Assembly (NCBI GenBank): GCA_038363005.1
Contig: JBBQBI010000001.1
Coordinates: forward strand, 186,001-250,000
DNA length: 64,000 nt
DNA from: JAKOWB01 sp038363005
GTDB taxonomy: Bacteria > Pseudomonadota > Alphaproteobacteria > Kiloniellales > JACOMY01
Reading direction: 5' to 3'
Of this stretch, positions 32,878-41,374 are shown piece after piece (the stretch's first letter is position 1; each line of letters starts with the position of its first letter). The notes beneath the pieces were generated by a model. The model was not told the origin of the DNA. It ran no database searches and saw only the letters and a list, made by a program, of their open reading frames with translations. The translations under genes and the position numbers were made by a program.

Positions 32878-34500
32878 ATGGTCGGCGCAGAGGCGGGGGC
32901 GGCAGTGAGCGACAGCTTCGACTACATCGTGGTGGGCGCCGGCTCGGCCGGGGCGCCGGTGGCGGCGCGCCTGAGCGAGAGCGGCCAGCATCGCGTGCTG
33001 CTGCTGGAGGCCGGGCCGGAGGATCGCAGCCCCTGGCTGCACATCCCGATCGGCTATGCCAAGACCTACCTCGACGCGCGGGTGAACTGGAAGTACGAGA
33101 CCGAGCCGCTGCCGGAACTGGGCGGGCGGGTGATGTACTGGCCGCGCGGCAAGGTGCTGGGCGGCACCTCGGCGATCAATGGCTTGATCTACATGCGCGG
33201 CGTGGCGTCGGACTATGACCACTGGCGGCAGCTCGGCAACGGCGGCTGGAGCTTCACCGACGTGTTGCCCTTCTTCCGCAAGGCTGAGCGCAACCAGCGC
33301 GGCGGCGACGCGCTGCACGGCGACGCGGGACCGCAGGGGGTGTCGGATGCCGCCTGGCGCACGCCGCTGGCCGACGCCTACATCGCCGCCTGCCGCGCCG
33401 CTGGCATCCCGGCGAACGACGATTTCAACGGTCCGACGCAGGAGGGGGTCGGCTACTACCAGCTCACCACCTGGCGCGGGCGGCGCGTTTCCAGCGCCAC
33501 GGCCTATCTGAAGCCGGCGCGCGGGCGGGCGAACCTGACGATCCGTACCGGCGTGCAGGTGGAGCGGCTGCTGATCGAGCAGGGCCGCGCCGTCGGCGTG
33601 GCCTGGCGTGGCGGCGAGGCGCGCGTGACTGGCGAGGTCGTGCTCTGCGGCGGTGCGATCAATTCGCCGCAGCTGCTTCTGCTGTCGGGCATCGGTCCGG
33701 GCGCGCAGCTCCGGGCCTTGGGCATCGAGGTCAAGTGCGACTTGCCCGGGGTCGGCGAGAACCTGCAGGACCACCTGCAGGCGCGCTCGGTCTATCGCGC
33801 CAGCCGCAGGGGCACGCTGAACGACGCGCTGGGCAGCCCCTGGGCCAAGGCGCGCAGCGGCGCCACCTGGGCGCTGACCCGTGGCGGGCCGCTGACCATC
33901 GGCGCCGGGCTGGTCGGCGTCTTCTTCAAGACGCGTCCGGAGCTGGCCGACCCCGATGTGCAGCTGCACTTCATTCCCTTTTCGACCGACAAGTTCGGCA
34001 CCGGCTTCCACGAGTACCCCGGCTTCAACGTGGTGATGAACCCCTCACGGCCGGAAAGCCGGGGCCACATCCGCCTGAAGTCGCCCGACCCCCTGGCGCC
34101 GCCGGCGATCCAGCCGAACTACCTGTCGTCGCCGCTCGACGTGCAGACCATGCTCGCCGGCCTGCGCAAGGTGCGGCAGATCGCCGAGCAGCCGGCGCTG
34201 CGCCCCTGGATCCAGGAGGAACTACAGCCCGGCGCGGCGCTGGACAGCGAGACGGCGCTGGAGGCCTTCCTGCGGCAAGGCGCACACACGATCTTCCACC
34301 CCTCGGGCACCTGCAGGATGGGAACGGCCGGCGATCGCATGGCGGTGGTGGACGAGCGACTGCGGGTGCAGGGTGTCGCCGGCCTGCGCGTCGCCGATGC
34401 CTCGATCATGCCGACGCTGGTATCGGGCAACACCAACGCGCCCTGCATCATGATCGGCGAAAAGTGCGCTGCGATGATGCTGGAGGATGCCCGGGCCTAG
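32878..34500 (+). CDS. GMC family oxidoreductase (choline dehydrogenase-like)
   Basis: The protein is about 540 residues. The N-terminal FAD motif IVVGAGSAGAPVAARLSE is followed by GRVMYWPRGKVLGGTSAINGLIYMRG, the GMC signature. The catalytic-region histidine is in HPSGTCRMG, and the C-terminal GLRVADASIMPTLVSGNTNAP holds the second conserved residue. Relatives oxidise alcohols, including choline and polyols. Possible starts are GTG 32869, ATG 32878 and GTG 32905; ATG 32878 is chosen but not proven. It is flanked by a palindromic repeat and by the convergent regulator gene. The substrate is unknown. Confidence 0.88.
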   Translation: MVGAEAGAAVSDSFDYIVVGAGSAGAPVAARLSESGQHRVLLLEAGPEDRSPWLHIPIGYAKTYLDARVNWKYETEPLPELGGRVMYWPRGKVLGGTSAINGLIYMRGVASDYDHWRQLGNGGWSFTDVLPFFRKAERNQRGGDALHGDAGPQGVSDAAWRTPLADAYIAACRAAGIPANDDFNGPTQEGVGYYQLTTWRGRRVSSATAYLKPARGRANLTIRTGVQVERLLIEQGRAVGVAWRGGEARVTGEVVLCGGAINSPQLLLLSGIGPGAQLRALGIEVKCDLPGVGENLQDHLQARSVYRASRRGTLNDALGSPWAKARSGATWALTRGGPLTIGAGLVGVFFKTRPELADPDVQLHFIPFSTDKFGTGFHEYPGFNVVMNPSRPESRGHIRLKSPDPLAPPAIQPNYLSSPLDVQTMLAGLRKVRQIAEQPALRPWIQEELQPGAALDSETALEAFLRQGAHTIFHPSGTCRMGTAGDRMAVVDERLRVQGVAGLRVADASIMPTLVSGNTNAPCIMIGEKCAAMMLEDARA

Positions 34501-35318
34501 TGGCCGAGCAGCACGCGCAGCTCCTGCGCGGTGGCCTGCAGCACCGGCAGCACGCGGCTTTCCAGTTCGCGACGTGAGACGCGCTGCGCCTGCAGGCCGC
34601 AGTTCATCGCCGCCACCACCTGGCCGCTGGTGTTGACCACCGGCACTGAGACCGAACGCAGGCCGATCTCCAGCTCCTGGTCGACGATGCAGTAGCCGCG
34701 CTGGCGCACCTGCTCCAGGACGCGGGCGAGCTGCGCCTTGTCGGTCACCGTCTTGTCGGTGAAGACGCGCGGCTGCAGTGCGCCCAGGCGGCGCTGCAGC
34801 TCGGCCGGCGGCAGGTGGGCCAGCAGCACGCGCCCCATCGAGGTCCAGAAGGCGGGCAGGCGGCTGCCGACCGAGAGGCCGACCGACATGATGCGCTTGG
34901 TGGCGGCGCGGGCGATGTAGACCACTTCGTCCTCGTCCAGCACGCCGGCGGAACAGGATTCGTGCAGCTGCTCGCTGACCCGCTCCAGGAAGGGTTGGAT
35001 GGCGCCGGGCAGCGAGGTGGAGGAGAGGAAGGCATAGCCCAGCGCCAGGATCTTCGGCCGCAGGAAGAAGCTGCGCCCGTCGCTGCCGGCGTAGCCCAGC
35101 TTCTCCAGCGTCAGCAGGCAGCGCCGCGCCGCGGCGCGTGGCAGGCCGGAGAGGCGCGCCACCTCGGCGATACTGAGGCGCGGCTGCTGTTCGGTGAAGG
35201 CGCGGATCACCAGCAACCCGCGCGCCAGCGAGGTCATGAAGTTGGGATCGGCCGCCTCGGCCGCCGGCGCGGCAGGCGATTCGGCGGGATGGGGCTGCTG
35301 TTGCGGCTGGGTATCCAC
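34497..35318 (-). CDS. pcaR: IclR family regulator of the beta-ketoadipate genes (PcaR/PcaU-like)
   Basis: From the GTG at 35318, which has a GGAG site eight bases upstream, the protein is 273 residues; a longer frame reaching 35378 would run into the divergent promoter. After a Pro/Gln-rich linker the winged helix is RLSIAEVARLSGLPRAAARRCLLTLEKLGY. The IclR effector domain has SSTSLPGAIQPFLERVSEQLHESCSAGVLD, SVGSRLPAFWTSMGRVLLAH and DQELEIGLRSVSVPVVN, close to PcaR/PcaU/PobR regulators. It lies divergent from pcaI, with two PcaR-type boxes in between. It probably activates the pca operon in response to beta-ketoadipate or protocatechuate. Confidence 0.87.
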   Translation of the reverse strand: MDTQPQQQPHPAESPAAPAAEAADPNFMTSLARGLLVIRAFTEQQPRLSIAEVARLSGLPRAAARRCLLTLEKLGYAGSDGRSFFLRPKILALGYAFLSSTSLPGAIQPFLERVSEQLHESCSAGVLDEDEVVYIARAATKRIMSVGLSVGSRLPAFWTSMGRVLLAHLPPAELQRRLGALQPRVFTDKTVTDKAQLARVLEQVRQRGYCIVDQELEIGLRSVSVPVVNTSGQVVAAMNCGLQAQRVSRRELESRVLPVLQATAQELRVLLGH

Positions 35319-35333
35319 GCCTGACTCCGAGGG

Positions 35334-35344
35334 GCGATTATCGC
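35334..35344. promoter_or_regulatory. PcaR-type box near the regulator gene
   Basis: GCGATTATCGC is an 11-base near-perfect palindrome 16 bases upstream of the regulator start. Its complement GCGATAATCGC matches the core of the PcaR/PcaU/PobR consensus GTTCGATAATCGCAC as I recall it. It suggests autoregulation. Confidence 0.65.
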
Positions 35345-35415
35345 GCCAAAGATGCGAAGACCGCCCTTGACTTGTCAAGGCGGCCTGCCGAAACTTGTTC
35401 TATTATCAAACATAA

Positions 35416-35430
35416 GTGCGATAAACGCAC
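35416..35430. promoter_or_regulatory. PcaR-type box at the pca operon promoter
   Basis: GTGCGATAAACGCAC has perfect 5-base arms (GTGCG/CGCAC) and differs from the recalled PcaR consensus GTTCGATAATCGCAC at two positions. It ends 17 bases before the pcaI start, consistent with PcaR binding over the promoter -35 to +10 region as in Pseudomonas. Confidence 0.75.
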
Positions 35431-35447
35431 AAGAGTCTGGAGGAAGC

Positions 35448-36311
35448 ATGGCGGTCATCACAACGCTGGCTGAGGCGGTGGCAAGTCTTGTTCGCGACGG
35501 CGACACCGTGGCGCTGGAGGGCTTCACCCACCTGATCCCCAGCGCCGCCGGGCACGAGATCATCCGCCAGGGCCGCCGCGACCTGACCCTGGTGCGCATG
35601 ACGCCGGACCTGATCTACGACCAGATGATCGGCATGGGCACGGCGAAGAAGATGCGCTTCTCCTGGGGTGGCAACCCCGGCGTCGGCTCGCTGCACCGCT
35701 TCCGCGACGCGGTGGAGCGCGGCTGGCCGGTGCCGCTGGCGGTGCAGGAGCACAGCCACGCCGACATGGCCAACGCCTATGTCGCCGGCGCCGCCAACCT
35801 GCCCTTCAGCCTGATGCGCGGGTATGCCGGCTCCGACCTGCCAAAGCACAACGACCAGATCAAGTTCATCACCTGTCCCTTCACCGGCGAGCGCCTGGCG
35901 GCCACGCCGCCGGTGCGCCCCGACGTGACGGTGATCCACGCGCAGCAGGCCGACCGCAAGGGCAACGTGCTGATGTGGGGCATCGTCGGCGTGCAGAAGG
36001 AGGCGGTGCTGGCGGCCAAGCGCTCCATCATCACGGTGGAGGAGATCGTCGAGAACCTCAACGCGCCGCCGAACGCCTGCGTGCTGCCGCGCTGGGCGAT
36101 CAGCGCCGTCTGCCTGGAGCCAGGCGGGGCGCATCCGTCCTACGCGCAGGGCTACTACGAGCGCGACAACCGCTTCTACAAGGCCTGGGACGAGATCTCG
36201 CGCGATCGCGAGGTCTTCCGCGCCTGGATGCAGAAGCACATCATGGATACGGCGGACTTCACCGCGTTTCGCCGCGTGCTGGCGGAGAGCCAGGGACAAA
36301 GGGCTGCGTGA
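35448..36311 (+). CDS. pcaI: 3-oxoadipate CoA-transferase subunit A
   Basis: The ATG at 35448, after a TGGAGGAAG site, gives 287 residues. It is longer than the classical PcaI of about 230 residues and matches the CatI/glutaconate-CoA-transferase A type. Visible motifs are GDTVALEGFTHLIPSAAGHEIIRQG and SMS-type AIGSLHRF/GGNPGVGSLHRFRDAVE. Together with PcaJ it converts beta-ketoadipate plus succinyl-CoA to beta-ketoadipyl-CoA. It is the first gene of the pca operon and is followed by pcaJ after one base. Confidence 0.88.
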   Translation: MAVITTLAEAVASLVRDGDTVALEGFTHLIPSAAGHEIIRQGRRDLTLVRMTPDLIYDQMIGMGTAKKMRFSWGGNPGVGSLHRFRDAVERGWPVPLAVQEHSHADMANAYVAGAANLPFSLMRGYAGSDLPKHNDQIKFITCPFTGERLAATPPVRPDVTVIHAQQADRKGNVLMWGIVGVQKEAVLAAKRSIITVEEIVENLNAPPNACVLPRWAISAVCLEPGGAHPSYAQGYYERDNRFYKAWDEISRDREVFRAWMQKHIMDTADFTAFRRVLAESQGQRAA

Positions 36312-36312
36312 G

Positions 36313-37095
36313 ATGAGCGAGCAGAGCTATAGCGCCAGCGAGATGATGACCGTGGCGGCGGCGCGCCGCCTGCAGGATGGCACCGTCTGCTTCGTCGGCA
36401 TCGGCCTGCCCTCGACCGCGGCCAACTTGGCGCGCCTGACCCACGCGCCGGAGGTGGTGTTGATCTACGAATCCGGCCCGATCGGCGCCAAGCCATCAGT
36501 GCTGCCGCTGTCCATCGGCGATGGCGAGCTGGCGGCGACCGCCGACACCGTGGTCTCGACGCCGGAGATCTTTCGCTACTGGCTGCAGGGCGGGCGGATC
36601 AACGTCGGCTTCCTGGGCGCGGCGCAGATCGACCGTTTCGCCAACATCAACACCACGGTGATCGGCCCCTACGACAAGCCGAAGGTGCGGCTGCCCGGCG
36701 CCGGTGGCGCGCCGGAGATCGCAGCGCTGGCCGGCGAGGTGCTGATCGTCCTGAAGCAGAACGCCAAGACCTTCATCGACAAGCTCGACTTCATCACCTC
36801 GGCCGGCTTCCTGGATGGCGGTGACGCGCGTGAGAAGGCGGGCATGCCGGGCAAGGGGCCGACGGCGGTGATCACCGACCTGGGCATCCTGACGCCCGAC
36901 CCGGTGACACGCGAGCTGACGCTGACCTCGTTGCATCCCGGCATCACGGTGGAGCAGGTCAGGGCGGCAACCGGCTGGGACCTGCGCATCGCCAACGACC
37001 TGGCGGCCACGGTGCCGCCGACCGAGGTCGAGCTGACCGCGCTGCGCGCGTTATTGAAACGCACGGCCGAGGCCCACGGCGAGGTGGCGGCATGA
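36313..37095 (+). CDS. pcaJ: 3-oxoadipate CoA-transferase subunit B
   Basis: The 260-residue subunit carries the catalytic glutamate: Glu53 in LIYESGPIGAKPSVLPLSIGD, which forms the thioester with CoA. The ESGPIGA form resembles the CatJ/glutaconate-type rather than the SENG motif of classical PcaJ. It overlaps pcaF by four bases. It works with PcaI in the cytoplasm. Confidence 0.9.
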   Translation: MSEQSYSASEMMTVAAARRLQDGTVCFVGIGLPSTAANLARLTHAPEVVLIYESGPIGAKPSVLPLSIGDGELAATADTVVSTPEIFRYWLQGGRINVGFLGAAQIDRFANINTTVIGPYDKPKVRLPGAGGAPEIAALAGEVLIVLKQNAKTFIDKLDFITSAGFLDGGDAREKAGMPGKGPTAVITDLGILTPDPVTRELTLTSLHPGITVEQVRAATGWDLRIANDLAATVPPTEVELTALRALLKRTAEAHGEVAA

Positions 37096-38297
37096 GAGAG
37101 GCCTTCCTGTGCGACGCGGTACGGACGCCGATCGGCCGCTTCGGCGGCGCGCTGGCCGGCGTGCGCACGGATGATCTGGCGGCGGCCCCGCTGAAGGCCT
37201 TGATGGCGCGCAACGCGGCAGTCGACTGGGCGGCGCTGGACGAGGTCTTCCTGGGCTGCGCCAATCAGTCGGGCGAGGACAACCGCAATGTCGCGCGTAT
37301 GGCGCTGCTGCTGGCTGGCCTACCGGCCAGCGTGCCGGGCACCACGCTGAATCGCCTCTGCGCCTCTGGCCTCGACGCGGTGGGCACGGCGGCGCGCGCG
37401 GTGAAGACCGGCGAGATCGAGCTGGCGCTGGCCGGCGGCGTCGAGTCGATGACCCGCGCGCCCTTCGTCATGGCCAAGGCGGAAGGCGCCTTCCAGCGCC
37501 AGGCGCAACTGGAGGACACCACGATCGGCTGGCGGCTGATCAACCCGCTGATGAAGCAGCTCTATGGCGTCGACTCCATGCCGGAGACGGCGGAGAACGT
37601 CGCCGCCGAATGCCAGGTCAGCCGCGCCGACCAGGACGCCTTTGCGCTGCGCAGCCAGCAGCGCGCCGGCCGCGCCATCGCCGCTGGCTTCTTCGCCGCC
37701 GAGATCGTCCCGGTGGCGATCAAGGGCCGCAAGGGCGAGGTGGGCGAGGTGACGGCGGACGAGCATCCGCGCCCCGACACCACGGCCGAGGCGCTGGCCA
37801 AGCTGAAGGCCGCCTTCCGCAATCCCGGGACAGTGACGGCGGGCAATGCGTCCGGCGTCAACGACGGCGCCTGCGCCATGATCCTGGCGTCGGAAGCGGC
37901 GGCCAAGGCGCAGGGCCTGACGCCGCGTGCCCGCGTGCTGGGCATGGCGACGGCCGGCGTGGCGCCACGCGTCATGGGCATCGGCCCGGTGCCGGCGGTG
38001 CGCAAGCTGCTGGCGCGCCTGGGCCTGACCCTCGACGACTTCGACTGCATCGAGCTGAACGAGGCCTTCGCCGCGCAGGCGCTGGCCTGCACCCGGCAGC
38101 TCGGCCTGGCGGACGACGCGGCGCAGGTGAACCCGAACGGTGGCGCCATCGCGCTGGGCCATCCGCTGGGCATGTCGGGCGCGCGCCTGGTGCAGACGGC
38201 GCTGCATCAGCTTGAGGTCAGCGGCGGCCGGCGCGCCCTGGCCACCATGTGTGTCGGCGTTGGCCAGGGCGCCGCGCTGGCCCTGGAACGACTGTAG
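37092..38297 (+). CDS. pcaF: 3-oxoadipyl-CoA thiolase
   Basis: The 401-residue thiolase has an active-site Cys in LNRLCASGLDAVGTAARAV near residue 90, His in GHPLGMSGARLV and a second Cys in TMCVGVGQGAAL at the C-terminus. It cleaves beta-ketoadipyl-CoA to acetyl-CoA and succinyl-CoA, the last step of the beta-ketoadipate pathway. The N-terminus MREAFLCDAVRTPIGRFGGAL is characteristic of PcaF. Confidence 0.95.
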   Translation: MREAFLCDAVRTPIGRFGGALAGVRTDDLAAAPLKALMARNAAVDWAALDEVFLGCANQSGEDNRNVARMALLLAGLPASVPGTTLNRLCASGLDAVGTAARAVKTGEIELALAGGVESMTRAPFVMAKAEGAFQRQAQLEDTTIGWRLINPLMKQLYGVDSMPETAENVAAECQVSRADQDAFALRSQQRAGRAIAAGFFAAEIVPVAIKGRKGEVGEVTADEHPRPDTTAEALAKLKAAFRNPGTVTAGNASGVNDGACAMILASEAAAKAQGLTPRARVLGMATAGVAPRVMGIGPVPAVRKLLARLGLTLDDFDCIELNEAFAAQALACTRQLGLADDAAQVNPNGGAIALGHPLGMSGARLVQTALHQLEVSGGRRALATMCVGVGQGAALALERL

Positions 38298-38307
38298 GAG
38301 GGCAGGG

Positions 38308-39012
38308 ATGAGCAAGCTCGCCGGCTATCGACCCGAACCCGCGGGGACGCAGCCACCGCTGCTGCACCCGGGCTACAAGTCGACTGTGCTGCGCGCGCCC
38401 TCGCAGGCGCCGGTGCCCGTGCCAGCCAGCCTGTCGGAGATCACCGGCCCGCTGCTTGGCCAGCGGCTGGTGCGGCCGAACGACACCGACCTGACCGGCC
38501 AGCATGCCGGCCAGCCGCAGGGCGAGCGCATTATCGTCGCCGGCCAGGTACTGGACGAGGACGGCTGGCCGGTGCCCGACACCTTGATCGAGGTCTGGCA
38601 GGCCAACGCCGCCGGGCGCTATCGCCACGACCGCGACCAGCATGACGCACCGCTGGATCCCAGCTTCTCCGGTGCCGGTCGCGTGGCCACCGACGCCGAT
38701 GGCGTCTATCGCTTCACCACGATCAAGCCTGGCGCCTATCCCTGGCCGAACCACCACAACGCCTGGCGGCCGCAGCACATCCACCTCTCGCTGTTCGGCC
38801 CGGCCTTCGCCACGCGGCTGGTGACGCAAATGTATTTCCCTGGAGATCCGCTGCTGCCGCTGGACCCGATCTTCAACGCCGTGCCGGACGCCGCCGCGCG
38901 CGAGCGCCTGGTGGCCCGCTTCGATCTGGAGCTCACCCAGCCGGCCTGGGCGCTGGGCTATCGCTTCGACATCGTGCTGCGCGGCCGCGCGGCCACGCCG
39001 ATGGAGGGCTAG
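38308..39012 (+). CDS. pcaH: Protocatechuate 3,4-dioxygenase beta subunit
   Basis: The 234-residue subunit carries the non-haem iron ligands. Tyr105 (AGRYRHD), Tyr144 (GAYPWPNHH) and His157/His159 (PQHIHLSLFG) have the spacing of the Pseudomonas ligands Tyr108, Tyr147, His160 and His162, shifted by three. It cleaves protocatechuate intradiol to 3-carboxy-cis,cis-muconate. An AGGAGG site precedes the ATG. Its stop directly abuts the pcaG start. Confidence 0.96.
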   Translation: MSKLAGYRPEPAGTQPPLLHPGYKSTVLRAPSQAPVPVPASLSEITGPLLGQRLVRPNDTDLTGQHAGQPQGERIIVAGQVLDEDGWPVPDTLIEVWQANAAGRYRHDRDQHDAPLDPSFSGAGRVATDADGVYRFTTIKPGAYPWPNHHNAWRPQHIHLSLFGPAFATRLVTQMYFPGDPLLPLDPIFNAVPDAAARERLVARFDLELTQPAWALGYRFDIVLRGRAATPMEG

Positions 39013-39576
39013 GTGGTGCTGGTCCCCTCCGCCTCGCAGACCGTCGGGCCCTACTGGGCCATCGGGCTGGACTGGCCCGAGGCCTGGCAGGTGGCGCCGG
39101 ATGGCGTCGCCGGCGAGCGCTTCGAGCTGGCCGGGCGCCTGTTCGACGGCAAGGGCGAGCCGGTGCCGGATGGCGTGCTGGAGCTCTGGCAGGCCAACAC
39201 CGAGGGGCGCTACGCGCATCCCGAGGACCGGCAGAACAAGCCGCTGGACGAACGCTTCCTGGGCTTCGGGCGCTGCGGCACCCAGCCGGACGGTTCCTTC
39301 CGCTTTGCCTCGATCAAGCCGGGGCCGGTACCGGCAGCGGGCGGTGGGCTGCAGGCACCGCACCTGATGATCGGTATCTTCGCGCGCGGTCTGTCCGCGC
39401 GCGTGGCGACCAGGGTCTATTTCCCCGGCGAGGCGGCCAACGCCACCGACCCGGTGCTGGCGCTGGTCGATCCGGCGCGGCGCGACACGCTGATCGCCAA
39501 GGCCGCCGGGCCGGGCAAGCTGACATGGGACGTGCGCCTGCAGGGCGCCGGGGAGACGGTCTTCTTCGCCTTCTAG
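39013..39576 (+). CDS. pcaG: Protocatechuate 3,4-dioxygenase alpha subunit
   Basis: This 187-residue structural partner of PcaH starts at GTG 39013 (GTG 39016 is an alternative), immediately after the pcaH stop. Motifs are QTVGPYWAIGLDW, GVLELWQANTEGRYAHPED and FGRCGTQPDGSFRFASIKPGP. It lacks the full set of iron ligands, as expected for the alpha chain. It sits between pcaH and the TRAP transporter genes. Confidence 0.93.
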   Translation: MVLVPSASQTVGPYWAIGLDWPEAWQVAPDGVAGERFELAGRLFDGKGEPVPDGVLELWQANTEGRYAHPEDRQNKPLDERFLGFGRCGTQPDGSFRFASIKPGPVPAAGGGLQAPHLMIGIFARGLSARVATRVYFPGEAANATDPVLALVDPARRDTLIAKAAGPGKLTWDVRLQGAGETVFFAF

Positions 39577-39638
39577 GGGTTCAGACAAAAACAAGCGCGA
39601 CCGGTAAACCGGCGCATCAACCAAAGGGAGGAACGGAC

Positions 39639-40667
39639 ATGCTGATGAAAAGACTTCTGGCCGGCTGCGCGCTGGCTGCCGGCATCTCGATCGGGACGGC
39701 TTCTGCCGCCGAGGTCGAGCTGACGGTGATGCACTTCCTGTCGCCCAAGGCGCCGGCGCAGACGCAGCTCATCGAGCCCTGGGCCAAAGCGCTGGAGACC
39801 CAGTCGGGCGGCCGCATCCACGTGACGATCTATCCGGCCATGCAGCTGGGCGGCAAGCCGCCGCAGCTGATCGACCAGGTGCGCGACGGCGTGGTCGACG
39901 TGGTCTGGACCCTGCCCGGCTACACCCCCGGTCGCTTCCCGAAGATCTCGGTCTTCGAGCTGCCCTTCATGATCAACGACGCGGTAGCCACCACGCAGGC
40001 GGTGCAGGAGTACTACGAGGCCTACGCCACCGACGAGTTCGCCGAGGTTCACCCGCTGCTGTTCCACGTGCATGCGCGCGGCGTACTGCACATGAAGGGC
40101 CACCTGGTCGACAGCGCGGCGGCCTTCAAGGGCCTGAAGCTGCGGGCGCCGACCCGGCCGATCGGCGACGCGCTGGCTGCCTTCGGTGCCGAGCCGATCT
40201 TCATGCCGGTGCCGCAGATGCCGGAAGCCCTGTCGAAGAACGTCATCGACGGCACCGTGGTGCCCTGGGAGGTCACGGCCTCGCTCAAGCTGTCCGAGCT
40301 GACCGACAGCCACACCGAGATCCTGGGCGACCGGGGCCTTTATACCTCGGTCTTCCTCTACGCCATGAACAAGGCGAAGTGGGATTCGCTGCCCGACGAC
40401 CTGAAGGCCATCGTCGCCGCCAACAGCGGCAGCAGCATCGCCGAATCGATCGGCCTGGCCTGGGAAGCGGCCGAGAAGCCCGGCCGCGACGCCGCGGTGG
40501 CGCACGGCAACCAGATTATCGAAATGCCGGCGGCCGAGGTGGAGAAGCTGAAGACCCTCTCGCAGCCGGTGATCGATGCCTGGGTGGCCGAGATGACCAA
40601 GAACGGCGCCGACGGCGCCATGCTGCTGCAGGCGGCCAGGGACCTGATCGCCAAGCATCAGATGTAG
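39639..40667 (+). CDS. TRAP transporter substrate-binding protein (DctP family)
   Basis: The ATG at 39639 after AAAGGGAGG gives 342 residues. A Sec signal peptide (MLMKRLLAGCALAAGISIGTASAA) precedes a DctP-type domain with FLSPKAPAQTQLIEPWAKALE and the family arginine segment GLKLRAPTRPIGDALAAFGAEPIFMP. It lies in the middle of the pca operon, so it probably binds an aromatic acid such as protocatechuate or 4-hydroxybenzoate in the periplasm. A long inverted repeat separates it from the small permease gene. Confidence 0.9.
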   Translation: MLMKRLLAGCALAAGISIGTASAAEVELTVMHFLSPKAPAQTQLIEPWAKALETQSGGRIHVTIYPAMQLGGKPPQLIDQVRDGVVDVVWTLPGYTPGRFPKISVFELPFMINDAVATTQAVQEYYEAYATDEFAEVHPLLFHVHARGVLHMKGHLVDSAAAFKGLKLRAPTRPIGDALAAFGAEPIFMPVPQMPEALSKNVIDGTVVPWEVTASLKLSELTDSHTEILGDRGLYTSVFLYAMNKAKWDSLPDDLKAIVAANSGSSIAESIGLAWEAAEKPGRDAAVAHGNQIIEMPAAEVEKLKTLSQPVIDAWVAEMTKNGADGAMLLQAARDLIAKHQM

Positions 40668-40691
40668 GATCGTCGTCGCTTGCGTTGCGTT

Positions 40692-40841
40692 TCCCCCTCT
40701 CCCCCTGCGGGAGAGGGTGGGCGCGCAGCGCCTGGGTGAGGGGGGTCGGTCGGTGCGGTCGATGGCCAGTCGCACCGACCCCCCTCACCCGGCTCGCGTC
40801 GCTTCGCTCGCTCGCCACCCTCTCCCGCTGGGGGAGAGGGG
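40692..40841. repeat. Inverted repeat with CCCTCTCCC-type arms between TRAP genes
   Basis: About 150 bases form a long imperfect palindrome: outer arms of CCCCTCTCCCCC type (from 40692 and up to 40841) and an inner perfect stem of nine bases (GTCGGTGCG/CGCACCGAC). The same arm family occurs at 45241-45350 and in short form at 20922-20941. It fills the 191-base gap between the binding-protein gene and the small permease gene and may tune their expression ratio. Confidence 0.75.
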
Positions 40842-40858
40842 AACCGACCAGGGGACAG

Positions 40859-41374
40859 ATGGCCGAACTCGCCCCCGATAGCGGCACCGACCTGCCCGGC
40901 ACGCGGCTCGACCGGCTGTGCCGGTGGCTTGCGTTGCTCGGCGGCCTGCTGCTGGCGGCGGCGGCGCTGGTCACCGTGGTCTCAGTGCTGGGGCGCTACT
41001 TCTTCAACGATGCCATCGCCGGCGATATCGAGATCGTCACCTTCCTGACCGCGATGGCGGTCAGCCTCTTCCTGCCCTACTGCCAGCTGCGCCGGGGCAA
41101 CGTCATCGTCGATGTCTTCACCGAGAACGCCGGGCCGCGCACCCGCGCGCTGCTCGACGCCTTGGGCAGCCTGGGCCTGGCGGTGGCGGCCGGCGTGATC
41201 GCCTGGCGCATGACTCTGGGCGGCTGGAGCTTCCGCCTCTATGGCGACGAGACCATGGTGCTGCGCATTCCCAGCTGGTGGCCCTTCCTGGTGGTGGTGC
41301 CCTGCTTCGCGCTGCTCTGCCTCTGCGGCCTGGTCACCCTGAAGCGCGACCTGGCGGAGCGGTCGGGCTGGTGA
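40859..41374 (+). CDS. TRAP transporter small permease (DctQ family)
   Basis: The 171-residue protein has four hydrophobic segments, beginning WLALLGGLLLAAAALVTVVSVLGRYFF, with the DctQ-type NVIVDVFTENAG and a central amphipathic region. It starts at ATG 40859 after a CAGGGGACAG site and overlaps the large permease (GTGA). Confidence 0.88.
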   Translation: MAELAPDSGTDLPGTRLDRLCRWLALLGGLLLAAAALVTVVSVLGRYFFNDAIAGDIEIVTFLTAMAVSLFLPYCQLRRGNVIVDVFTENAGPRTRALLDALGSLGLAVAAGVIAWRMTLGGWSFRLYGDETMVLRIPSWWPFLVVVPCFALLCLCGLVTLKRDLAERSGW

